Shown: positions 15,351 to 22,407 of the stretch, piece after piece
Layout: the number at the start of each line of letters is the position of its first letter
Numbering within the stretch: the first letter of the stretch is position 1
Assembly (NCBI GenBank): GCA_036526135.1
Contig: DATCZA010000033.1
Span: forward strand, 1 to 34,605
Direction of reading: 5' to 3'
Source of the DNA: UBA2965 sp036526135
GTDB taxonomy: Bacteria > Pseudomonadota > Gammaproteobacteria > Pseudomonadales > Azotimanducaceae
Length of the DNA: 34,605 nt
Made by a program: the position numbers and the translations under genes
The notes under the pieces: generated by a model
Database searches by the model: none
What the model was told of the DNA's origin: nothing
The model's input: the letters and a program-made list of their open reading frames with translations, nothing else

Positions 15351-16316
15351 TCACCCGCCGATGAATTTCATCACGGTGACCTCACCGGTGAAGCCGAGGT
15401 CCTGCTTGTCGGCCAATGCCTCCACGAGCACGCCCTGCAGCTGCGCGATGGCCTGATGACGGGGCAGCGCCAGCAGGGGCTTCACGTCGTGCCGGGCGGT
15501 GTTGGAGAGGCACCCGTAGATGAAGCCGTTGGACGACAGCCGCAGGCGGGTACAGGAGCTGCAGAACGGCTCGGTCTCGTTGGCGATGATCCCGAAGAAA
15601 CCCCGATCGGGTATCTCGTAGCGCACGGCCGTGGAGTCGTAAGGGGCGTCGGTTCGGGTGAACTCGTAGCGCTTGCCAATGGTCTCGAGTATCTCCTCCA
15701 TCCCCACGAAATCGCGCAGGTACTGGTTGCCCTGACGAAGATGACCCATGTTCATGAGCTCGATGTAGCGCAGCTCGAACCCACGCTCCAGACAGAACTC
15801 CAGCATCGGCACCAACTGATCGAGATTGGCCGTGCGCATTGGGACCATGTTGATCTTGACCTTGAGCCCACCCTCGGCAAGCGCTCCGATGCCGCCGAGC
15901 ACGGTCTCGAGGTCGCCGCCCCGGGCAATGTCCCGAAACCGGAGAGGGTCGAGCGTGTCGAGGCTGACGTTGATCCGCTTGAGGCCCGATTCGAGCAGCA
16001 GGTCGATCTTGCGAGGCACGAGCTGGCCGTTGGTGGTGATCGAGACGTCGTTCAGCGGCAGAGCCATGAGCCGGGGCAGCACCTCGTCGAACTTGGGCGA
16101 GAGCAGCGGTTCTCCACCGGTGATGCGCAGCTGCTCGATGCCGGCCGCATCGACCACGAGCTCCACGGCGTACGCGAGCTCCTCGCCGTCCAGCTCGTGC
16201 TGGGCCGACTGCAGGCGTTTTCCGTCCGGAACGCAGTAGCTGCAGGCGTAGTTGCATGCGGCGGTGAGGCTGACCCTCAAATTGCGGAAGCGACGCCCCA
16301 GCGCGTCTACGATCAT
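15351..16316 (-). CDS. moaA: GTP 3',8-cyclase MoaA (molybdenum cofactor synthesis)
   Basis: MoaA is a radical SAM enzyme that, with MoaC, converts GTP to cyclic pyranopterin monophosphate, the first step of molybdenum cofactor synthesis. The 321-residue protein has the radical SAM cluster ligands Cys21, Cys25 and Cys28 (CNYACSYC), the SAM-binding ITGGEPLL at about 65-72 and NVSLDTLDP at about 116. The second-cluster ligands are Cys252, Cys255 and Cys269 (CSSC...GC). It ends in the catalytically needed Gly-Gly tail (FIGG). No other moa, mob or moe gene is in the window, so the pathway is scattered. A promoter lies at 16351-16378. Confidence 0.97.
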   Translation of the reverse strand: MIVDALGRRFRNLRVSLTAACNYACSYCVPDGKRLQSAQHELDGEELAYAVELVVDAAGIEQLRITGGEPLLSPKFDEVLPRLMALPLNDVSITTNGQLVPRKIDLLLESGLKRINVSLDTLDPLRFRDIARGGDLETVLGGIGALAEGGLKVKINMVPMRTANLDQLVPMLEFCLERGFELRYIELMNMGHLRQGNQYLRDFVGMEEILETIGKRYEFTRTDAPYDSTAVRYEIPDRGFFGIIANETEPFCSSCTRLRLSSNGFIYGCLSNTARHDVKPLLALPRHQAIAQLQGVLVEALADKQDLGFTGEVTVMKFIGG

Positions 16317-16350
16317 CTGCTGGCCCCGCGGACCCCGTGGATTGGGGCGG

Positions 16351-16378
16351 AGTATGACACGGCGCCATGCTCAGGCAA
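16351..16378 (-). promoter_or_regulatory. Candidate sigma70 promoter for moaA
   Basis: On the minus strand TTGCCT (16373-16378) and CATACT (16351-16356) are 16 bases apart, which would start transcription about 28 bases before the moaA ATG. A short leader would leave no room for a Moco riboswitch downstream of this promoter. Confidence 0.5.
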
Positions 16379-16389
16379 ATGTGCTAGCG

Positions 16390-16581
16390 GGCGCGCGTAA
16401 ATGAGAACCAGTTCCGGAAATCTGAGCAGCCGATTGGTTTACTTGTTCCCGGCTGCTGCCATGTCTCCCCCCCCAACGACCAGGGCAGCGGCTGTGGAAC
16501 GGCCTTGCCGTTCCAGTATGTGTGACCTACGGACCTTTATGGTGCGTACCCGGCGTCCTCCCCAGGCGCCGGGTTTTTTTT
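16390..16581 (+). ncRNA. Candidate small RNA with intrinsic terminator
   Basis: This gene-free stretch ends, on the plus strand, in a textbook intrinsic terminator (16549-16581), yet no protein gene lies upstream on that strand back to etfD at 14706. Three stems can be drawn: GCAGCCG 16426-16432 with CGGCTGC 16450-16456; a perfect 8-base-pair hairpin with a CTT loop at 16496-16514 (GGAACGGC/GCCGTTCC); and the terminator. The 3' arm of the first stem could instead pair with GGCAGCGGC at 16484-16492 (nine pairs, one G-U), so two alternative folds exist. A run of eight C lies at 16467-16474. I do not recognise 6S, 4.5S, tmRNA or RNase P signatures. The 5' end is a guess; no clear promoter was found. 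Confidence 0.45.
16549..16581 (+). terminator. Strong intrinsic terminator, plus strand
   Basis: A 7-base-pair stem CCCGGCG/CGCCGGG (16549-16555 with 16567-16573) with an 11-base loop is followed at once by eight T. On the minus strand no T-run follows, so it acts only rightward. It ends the proposed small RNA. Confidence 0.85.
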
Positions 16582-16585
16582 GCCT

Positions 16586-16774
16586 TCAACGATCGTCCGG
16601 CTTCTGGGGGAATACGCAGCGCATGACGTTCTCCGTCGGCAGGCTGGTTTGCGCGCGGGTGCCGTCCAGGCGTTTGACCTTCAGCTCAGAGCCTTCCCAG
16701 TCGTTGTCCTCGACGATGAGGTAACAATGGCCCTCGTAATTGAAAGTCCGGCCGTTGAGATGCGTATTCGCCAT
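16586..16774 (-). CDS. Small hypothetical protein, 62 residues
   Basis: A 62-residue soluble protein with no recognised domain. It is acidic and aromatic in the N-terminal half (NYEGHCYLIVEDNDWEGSEL) and reads like a small beta-barrel or strand-rich fold, then ends in a short tail (MRCVFPQKPDDR). An AAGGGGAT ribosome-like site lies seven bases before its ATG, which supports translation. It follows murF after 65 bases on the same strand, so it may be the last gene of the acyl-CoA ligase-murF transcript. Function unknown. Confidence 0.6.
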   Translation of the reverse strand: MANTHLNGRTFNYEGHCYLIVEDNDWEGSELKVKRLDGTRAQTSLPTENVMRCVFPQKPDDR

Positions 16775-16839
16775 CGTCGATCCCCTTGGTTACTGCTGCG
16801 CCCATGATGGCAAAGCAGTTCCGGCCAGTTGTGTGAGGT

Positions 16840-18222
16840 TTAATCCGACATTGTAAACGTGTGCAGCCGTTCGCTGAAACGATTGACGAGCCCCTTAGCC
16901 CAGAAAATGCGATTGGAGCCCTTGAAGAGTACCCGGTCGCCGGATCTGAGGTCCTCGAGGATCTCATCGATGAGCCCTTCACCGCCGGCGTCGGGGAGCC
17001 ACGAGCCACGCTGACCCTCGGGCAGCGCATCGAAGAGCTCGCGCATGGCCTCTCCCACGCAGTAGACGCGATCAATTCCGCTGCAGGCTTCAGCGAGCCC
17101 CCGGTGATGGGCCGGCCCCTCGGCACCCAACTCGAGCATGTCGCCAAGCACGGCGACCTTACGACCGGGTACGGCGGCAAGCGTACGCAGAGCCGCCTTC
17201 ATGCTCTCGGGGTTGGCGTTGTAGCTGTCGTCGACCACCGTCACGCCGTTGATGAGCGTTTCGTTGCCACGGCCCTTCGGCACCAGGTCGTCACCCAGCT
17301 GCAGGCCATCGCGCACCGGGCGATCCAGAACTTTCAGAGTGGCCAGCACGGCGGCAAGGGACGCCGCGCGATGCTCGCCACCGCCGGGCACGTGAGCGGT
17401 GAAGGGCTCGCCTCCGATCAGGTAGTCGGCCGTCTGTCCGCGCACCTCGAGCAGCTGCACGTCAGACCCGTCCTTTCGACCGAATCGCACAAGGGAAAGA
17501 GCTTCAGGAAGGTCGTGGACTGACACGGTATCTTCGACCACCAAATGACCTTTTGGCTCTAACCCCTTATAAATACTAAGCTTTTCAACTCTCAACTCAT
17601 CCAGGTCCCGGAAATTTTCCGCGTGGGCCGGGTGAACGTTGAGCACGACGGCAACGTGGGGCCGCACCAGAGCAGAAAGCGGCGCGATCTCTCCGGGATG
17701 GTTCGTCCCGATCTCGAACACGGCCGCGCTGGCATTCGCGGGAGCCAACGCAAGGGACAGCGGCACGCCCAGGTGATTGTTGAGACTGCCCTCGGTGGAG
17801 AATGCTCCCAGAGCGGCCGCCAGCATGCCCTTGGTAGTGGTCTTGCCGCTGCTGCCGGTGATGGCGACCACGGGGCATCTCAGGCGCGCTCGTCCAGCCG
17901 CACCCAGAGCCCACAAGCCGTCCAGCGTGTCCGCCACCTGCAGTTGCGGCACATCGCGCGCTGCGCCGTCATGGGCCAGGACGCCCACCGCGCCGGCGGC
18001 GACGGCCGCATCGATGAAGTCGTGGCCATCACGCTGCGAGCGGCTGCTGGGATTGAATCGAGGTCCGGGATCCCCGGTGAGCGCGATGAAAAGATCCCCC
18101 GGACCCGCCTTGCGCGAATCGATCACGATGCCCGACACGCCGGGACCTTCGCAAACCTCCAGGCTCAGGGCCCTGCACAGCTCCGGCCAGGTCCAAAGCG
18201 GGGGCGATGCGTCCACGCCCAC
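16840..18222 (-). CDS. murF: UDP-N-acetylmuramoyl-tripeptide--D-alanyl-D-alanine ligase
   Basis: MurF adds D-Ala-D-Ala to the UDP-MurNAc-tripeptide, the last cytoplasmic step of peptidoglycan precursor synthesis. I start it at the GTG ending at 18222 (460 residues, normal length). The open frame to 18627 is a shadow of the ligase upstream. Motifs include IVIDSRKAGPGDLFIAL (31-47), the ATP loop GSSGKTTT (123-130), NNHLGVPLSL, GTNHPGEI, and the C-terminal-domain motif DDSYNANPESMKAAL. A GGAG site lies inside the acyl-CoA ligase gene, whose stop is one base away. murF normally sits between murE and mraY; here it is alone. A short AT-rich patch at about 17540-17605 uses codons unlike the rest. 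Confidence 0.96.
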   Translation of the reverse strand: MGVDASPPLWTWPELCRALSLEVCEGPGVSGIVIDSRKAGPGDLFIALTGDPGPRFNPSSRSQRDGHDFIDAAVAAGAVGVLAHDGAARDVPQLQVADTLDGLWALGAAGRARLRCPVVAITGSSGKTTTKGMLAAALGAFSTEGSLNNHLGVPLSLALAPANASAAVFEIGTNHPGEIAPLSALVRPHVAVVLNVHPAHAENFRDLDELRVEKLSIYKGLEPKGHLVVEDTVSVHDLPEALSLVRFGRKDGSDVQLLEVRGQTADYLIGGEPFTAHVPGGGEHRAASLAAVLATLKVLDRPVRDGLQLGDDLVPKGRGNETLINGVTVVDDSYNANPESMKAALRTLAAVPGRKVAVLGDMLELGAEGPAHHRGLAEACSGIDRVYCVGEAMRELFDALPEGQRGSWLPDAGGEGLIDEILEDLRSGDRVLFKGSNRIFWAKGLVNRFSERLHTFTMSD

Positions 18223-18223
18223 C

Positions 18224-19849
18224 TCAGATCTGCTCCGCCCGTTCCCGCAGCACGAATTTCTGGACCTTGCCCGTGGACGTCTTGGGCAGCTCGCCAAACA
18301 CCACGTGCTTGGGGGCCTTGAACCGCGCCATGTTCTCCCGGCAGAAATCGATGATCTCCTCGGCGCTTGCTGCCACATCGGGCTTGAGCTCCACGAACGC
18401 GCACGGCGTCTCGCCCCACCTGGCGTCACTTTTTGCCACCACCGCCGCCTCGCGCACCTTCGGGTGGCGGTAAAGCGTGTCCTCAATCTCGATGCTGGAG
18501 ATGTTCTCGCCCCCGGAGATGATGATGTCCTTCGAGCGGTCTTTGATCTGGATGTAGCCGTCCGGGTGCCAGACGGCCAGGTCACCGGAGTGAAACCACC
18601 CTCCCTCGAAGGATTGAGCGGTGGCATCGGGGTTCTTCAGGTAACCCTTCATGACGTTGTTGCCCCGCATCATCACCTCGCCCAGGGTCGCGCCGTCCAT
18701 AGGCACCGGCACCAGGGTTTCCGGATCTGCCACCATCAGCCCTTCCAGCATGTGCCCGCGCACGCCCTGCCGGGCTTTCAGGGCCGCCCGCTCGGATGGG
18801 GACAGGTCGTCCCAGCGCTCGCCCTGCCAGGCACAAAGGGTGACGGGCCCGTAGGTCTCGGTGAGGCCGTACACGTGGGTCACCGACATGCCCATGGCCT
18901 CCATGCCTTCGATTACCGCGGCCGGAGGCGCCGCCCCGGCGGTCATGACATTGACCTGGTGCGTGACCTTCGCTTTGAGCCCGTCATCGGCGCTCAACAA
19001 CGTGTTCAGCACCACCGGCGCGCCGCAGAAGTGCGAGACCCCGTAGCGGGCAATGGCGTCGAATATCTCATCCGCGCGTACCTGTCTCACGCAGACCGAG
19101 GTGCCGGCATTGACCGCCAGGGTCCAGGGGAAACACCAGCCGTTGCAATGAAACATCGGCAGCGTCCACAGATAGGTCGGATGGTCCCCCATGTTCCACG
19201 TGAGCAAATTGGAAACGGCGTTCAGGTATGCGCCGCGGTGGTGATACACCACCCCTTTGGGATTGCCCGTGGTGCCGGATGTGTAGTTGAGGGCGATGGC
19301 CGCCCACTCGTCACCAGGCAGCGCCCAGGTCGCCTCAGACGAACCCTCGGCCACGAGCTCGTTCCACGTCGCTGCACCAATGAGCCGGCCGTCCTCGAGG
19401 CTCGAGTCTTCAATGCCCACCACCAGGGGCACGGTCGCCATGCCCTCCAGCGCGTGGGAAGCCAGCTCGCCGAACGCCTCGTCCACCAGCAGCACGGCGG
19501 CCTGGCCGTGCTCGAGGATGAAGCGCACCGTCGGCGCATCGAGCCTGACGTTGATGGCATTGAGCACCGCGCCCGCCATGGGAACCGCGAAGTGCGCCTC
19601 CAGCATCTCGGGAATGTTGCCCGCCAGGATCGCGACCGTATCGCCGGAGCCCACGCCACGCCGTCTCAGGGCGTCTGACACCCGCACGCAGCGCTCGTAG
19701 TGCTCGGACCAGGTGTAACGCCGCTCGCCGTAGATGACGGCCGTCCGGTGGGGATAGATATCGCGTGCCCGTGCCAGGAACGTCAGCGGGGTGAGCGCCG
19801 CAAAGTTGGCCGCATTCGCATCCAGATCGTTTTCGTAGAGATTGGCCAT
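18224..19849 (-). CDS. Acyl-CoA synthetase (AMP-forming), medium/long-chain or DmdB-like
   Basis: This enzyme activates a carboxylic acid to its CoA thioester through an acyl-adenylate. The 541-residue protein has the ATP loop YTSGTTGNPKG (189-199), then the adenylation motifs THVYGLTETYGP, GGWFHSGDLAVWHPDGYIQIKDRSKDIIISGGENISS, and the C-terminal lysine in PKTSTGKVQK. The sequence style (NLYENDLDANAANFAALTPLTFLARAR) fits the AlkK/DmdB/short-to-medium-chain group, not E. coli FadD. The substrate cannot be read from sequence. It may feed beta-oxidation dehydrogenases that use the nearby ETF system (inference). It is upstream of, and coupled to, murF. It diverges from sppA. Confidence 0.93.
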   Translation of the reverse strand: MANLYENDLDANAANFAALTPLTFLARARDIYPHRTAVIYGERRYTWSEHYERCVRVSDALRRRGVGSGDTVAILAGNIPEMLEAHFAVPMAGAVLNAINVRLDAPTVRFILEHGQAAVLLVDEAFGELASHALEGMATVPLVVGIEDSSLEDGRLIGAATWNELVAEGSSEATWALPGDEWAAIALNYTSGTTGNPKGVVYHHRGAYLNAVSNLLTWNMGDHPTYLWTLPMFHCNGWCFPWTLAVNAGTSVCVRQVRADEIFDAIARYGVSHFCGAPVVLNTLLSADDGLKAKVTHQVNVMTAGAAPPAAVIEGMEAMGMSVTHVYGLTETYGPVTLCAWQGERWDDLSPSERAALKARQGVRGHMLEGLMVADPETLVPVPMDGATLGEVMMRGNNVMKGYLKNPDATAQSFEGGWFHSGDLAVWHPDGYIQIKDRSKDIIISGGENISSIEIEDTLYRHPKVREAAVVAKSDARWGETPCAFVELKPDVAASAEEIIDFCRENMARFKAPKHVVFGELPKTSTGKVQKFVLRERAEQI

Positions 19850-19956
19850 GTGCGTGGGCGCCGGCGGGAAATTCTCACTTCAGCACAGGGCACCGCCTAG
19901 CTCAAGCACGTCCAGCATGAGATGCTTGAAAGATCTAAGCAATCCGGAGCCACCCC

Positions 19957-21765
19957 ATGAGCGAACCGGGCCTGATGTCCCGCATCGGCAGCTGGTTGAC
20001 CCGCGCGCGCAACTTCACTGCCAACCTGATATTCGTGCTCCTCGTCGTTCTCTTGGTGACGGTGATCCTCACCTCCGGAGAGCGCATCCGCGTACCGGAA
20101 GGGGCCGCCCTGGTGCTCAATCCCACCGGCATCGTCGTGGACAAGGAGACGCTGGGCGATGCGATTGCCGAGCTGCTCGCACCCGAATCGACGCGCCGGG
20201 AAACGGAGCTCGCCGGCCTGCTGACCGCCCTGGAAACAAGCGCCGGGGACGACCGGATCAAAACCCTGGTGCTGGATCTCACCGAGCTCGACTTCGTCTC
20301 CACGGCCCACGCCGCGACCCTGGGTGAGGCGATCAGGACGTTCAGCGACGCTGGCAAGGAAGTGATCGCCTACGCGCACTACTTCACCCAGCCCCAGTAC
20401 CTGGTCGCCAGCTACGCCGATGCGGTTTACATGCATCCCGATGGTCAGATACTCCCAATTGGCTATGAAGTAAACCGGCTGTTTTTCAGTGAGATGCTGA
20501 ACAAACTTGATATAAACGTTCATATATTCCGCGTTGGAAAGTATAAAGAGTTCGTGGAGCCGTATACCCGCAGCGACATGTCCGACGAAGCCCGCGAAGC
20601 CAACCAGAAACTGGTGGACGGTTTGTGGCGCCACTACTCGGAAACGGTGACCGCCAACCGGGAGATCGAGGCTCAGAGCTTCGAGAGCTACGCTGAGCAA
20701 TACAGCCCCCTGCTGAAGGCGGCTGCCGGTGACATGGGACGACTGGCGCTGGAGTTCCATCTCGTCGATGAGCTCCTCACTCCGGATCAGACCCGTGCCC
20801 GTATCGCGGCCACCGTCGGCTATGCCCGCGAAGGCGAGTTCAACGGCATCGGGTATCGGGACTATCTGACGGCCCGGGACAGCGACCCCGCCAGATCCGG
20901 CGGGGCCAACGTAGGCGTGATCACGACCCAGGGCCCCATCGTGATGGGGTCGGACGGCCGCGGCGTCATCGCCGCCGACAGCACCGTGGACCTGATTCGT
21001 CGGGCCAGGATGGACGACAGCGTGTCTGCGCTGGTTGTCCGCGTGAACTCGCCCGGCGGATCGGCCTTCGCCTCAGAGCTCATCCGCCAGGAGCTCGAGC
21101 TTACCCAGCTTGCCGGCAAGCCGGTGGTGGTCTCCATGAGCAGCGTGGCGGCGTCCGGCGGCTACTGGATCGCCTCCACTGCCAACCGCATCTTCGCTCA
21201 CCCCACCACCATTACCGGATCCATCGGCATATTCGCCGTGATCCCAACCTTCGAGGAAAGCCTGGCGCGCATCGGCGTGACGTCGGACGGCGTGGGCAGC
21301 TCGGCTCTGTCGGGCTCGCTCGACCTATCGAGCGGCATCGCAGAACCCATGGCCGCCGTGCTCCAGGCGAGCGTGGAGCGCGGATACGAGCAGTTTCTCA
21401 ATCTGGTGGCCAGAGGCAGAGACATGACGCCGGAGGCGGTGGATGAAATTGCCCAGGGACGGGTATGGATCGGCACCACGGCGCTGGAGCTCGGCCTGAT
21501 CGACGAGCTGGGCGGCGTCGGTGAAGCCGTCGAGGCCGCGGCCGGTCTCGCCGGGCTGGAAGCCTACGGGGTAAAGCAGATCGAGGAGCCGCTGAGCGCA
21601 CGAGCTATGCTGCTCAAGCAATTGGGTGAAAGCGTCGAGATCGACCTGTTTCCGGAGCCGCCCCAGGTGTTCGCCCTGCTCGAGCGAGGCGCTTCGCTGA
21701 TTCGACTACTCGACGATCCGTCCCACCGCTACGCGCTTTGCGAGGCCTGCACCGTTTCCTGGTAG
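19957..21765 (+). CDS. sppA: Signal peptide peptidase SppA, 67K type
   Basis: SppA is an inner-membrane serine protease of family S49 that degrades cleaved signal peptides. The 602-residue protein has one N-terminal membrane helix at about 22-39 and two tandem S49 domains. The catalytic pair seen in E. coli is present: Lys197 in GKYKEFVEPYTR of the first domain and Ser400 in SVAASGGYWIAS of the second, after RVNSPGGSAFASE. The start ATG follows GGAGCC. Around Lys197 (20440-20565) the DNA turns AT-rich with codons such as ATA, GTA and AAA that are rare elsewhere here. It converges on the DUF1232 gene with only seven bases between. Confidence 0.97.
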   Translation: MSEPGLMSRIGSWLTRARNFTANLIFVLLVVLLVTVILTSGERIRVPEGAALVLNPTGIVVDKETLGDAIAELLAPESTRRETELAGLLTALETSAGDDRIKTLVLDLTELDFVSTAHAATLGEAIRTFSDAGKEVIAYAHYFTQPQYLVASYADAVYMHPDGQILPIGYEVNRLFFSEMLNKLDINVHIFRVGKYKEFVEPYTRSDMSDEAREANQKLVDGLWRHYSETVTANREIEAQSFESYAEQYSPLLKAAAGDMGRLALEFHLVDELLTPDQTRARIAATVGYAREGEFNGIGYRDYLTARDSDPARSGGANVGVITTQGPIVMGSDGRGVIAADSTVDLIRRARMDDSVSALVVRVNSPGGSAFASELIRQELELTQLAGKPVVVSMSSVAASGGYWIASTANRIFAHPTTITGSIGIFAVIPTFEESLARIGVTSDGVGSSALSGSLDLSSGIAEPMAAVLQASVERGYEQFLNLVARGRDMTPEAVDEIAQGRVWIGTTALELGLIDELGGVGEAVEAAAGLAGLEAYGVKQIEEPLSARAMLLKQLGESVEIDLFPEPPQVFALLERGASLIRLLDDPSHRYALCEACTVSW

Positions 21766-21772
21766 CCGACGA

Positions 21773-22339
21773 TCAGCCCAGCAGCCGGAGCCGGGTCCGG
21801 GTACCGCCGCGGACGGGACTCGTCTTCGAGCGCCGGCGCCGGCGCATGCGGTCGTGCAGCTCGCGCCGTTTGATGCCCAGGTAGTCCTCGCGACTCAGAT
21901 TCGGGTTGCGGTTCCGCGCCTTTTCCTCTTTGCGGTACTTGCAGAAGTCGAGGAACGAGTCGATCTCGTGCTTCAGCTCGCTGACCACCAGCTCGATCAT
22001 GATCGCGTCGTCGATGTAGCCGAGCACGGGCACGTTGTCCGGAATCAGATCGTGGGGGTCGGCGAAGTACGCCAGCGCCGCCACCACCTTCTTGCGTTCC
22101 TGGGCCGCCAGATCCCACTCCACGTCGCGAAGCATGTCGACCAGGGACTGCACCTTATTGACACGCTCCACCACGAACGACGGGACCGAGCCGTCCCGAA
22201 CCTCGGCGATCATCTCCTCGGCCTTGCTCGCAATGTCTGCCTCGCTCACGCTCTGGGCGGTCTCCCGGGCCTGCTTGATGATGGACCGGAAGAATTTCAG
22301 GTCCTTGTCTTCGAGCTCGAAAGTTACTTTCAGTGGCAT
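21773..22339 (-). CDS. DUF1232 (YkvA-like) domain protein
   Basis: The 188-residue protein has unknown function. Its centre (about 80-120) carries the DUF1232 pattern: VAALAYFADPHDLIPDNVPVLGYIDDAI. The N-terminus is a charged helical segment beginning PLKVTFELEDKDLKFFRSIIKQAR, and the C-terminus is a strongly basic tail with RMRRRRRSK. Only the DUF1232 segment is hydrophobic. It is last in a minus-strand group behind the broken AgcS gene, and its stop is seven bases from that of sppA. Nothing suggests a shared role with its neighbours. Confidence 0.85.
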   Translation of the reverse strand: MPLKVTFELEDKDLKFFRSIIKQARETAQSVSEADIASKAEEMIAEVRDGSVPSFVVERVNKVQSLVDMLRDVEWDLAAQERKKVVAALAYFADPHDLIPDNVPVLGYIDDAIMIELVVSELKHEIDSFLDFCKYRKEEKARNRNPNLSREDYLGIKRRELHDRMRRRRRSKTSPVRGGTRTRLRLLG

Positions 22340-22407
22340 GGGCGCCTCGCCGGTGTCTGGTGGTTGGTTAGATGCAGCGCGACTATACCGAATTTAACGC
22401 GTGATGA

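Noticed and set aside
16317..16585. Molybdenum-cofactor riboswitch upstream of moaA
   Set aside because: A good moaA promoter lies at 16351-16378, downstream of the structured region, and I could not recognise the Moco RNA core. The T-run polarity also points to plus-strand transcription.
18223..18627. N-terminal extension of murF to 18627
   Set aside because: The extra 135 residues are Arg/Ser/Pro-rich, overlap the acyl-CoA ligase and do not resemble MurF.
17777..19678. Plus-strand open frame of 633 codons opposite murF and the acyl-CoA ligase
   Set aside because: Antisense to two genes with full family motifs; no domain in the translated frame.
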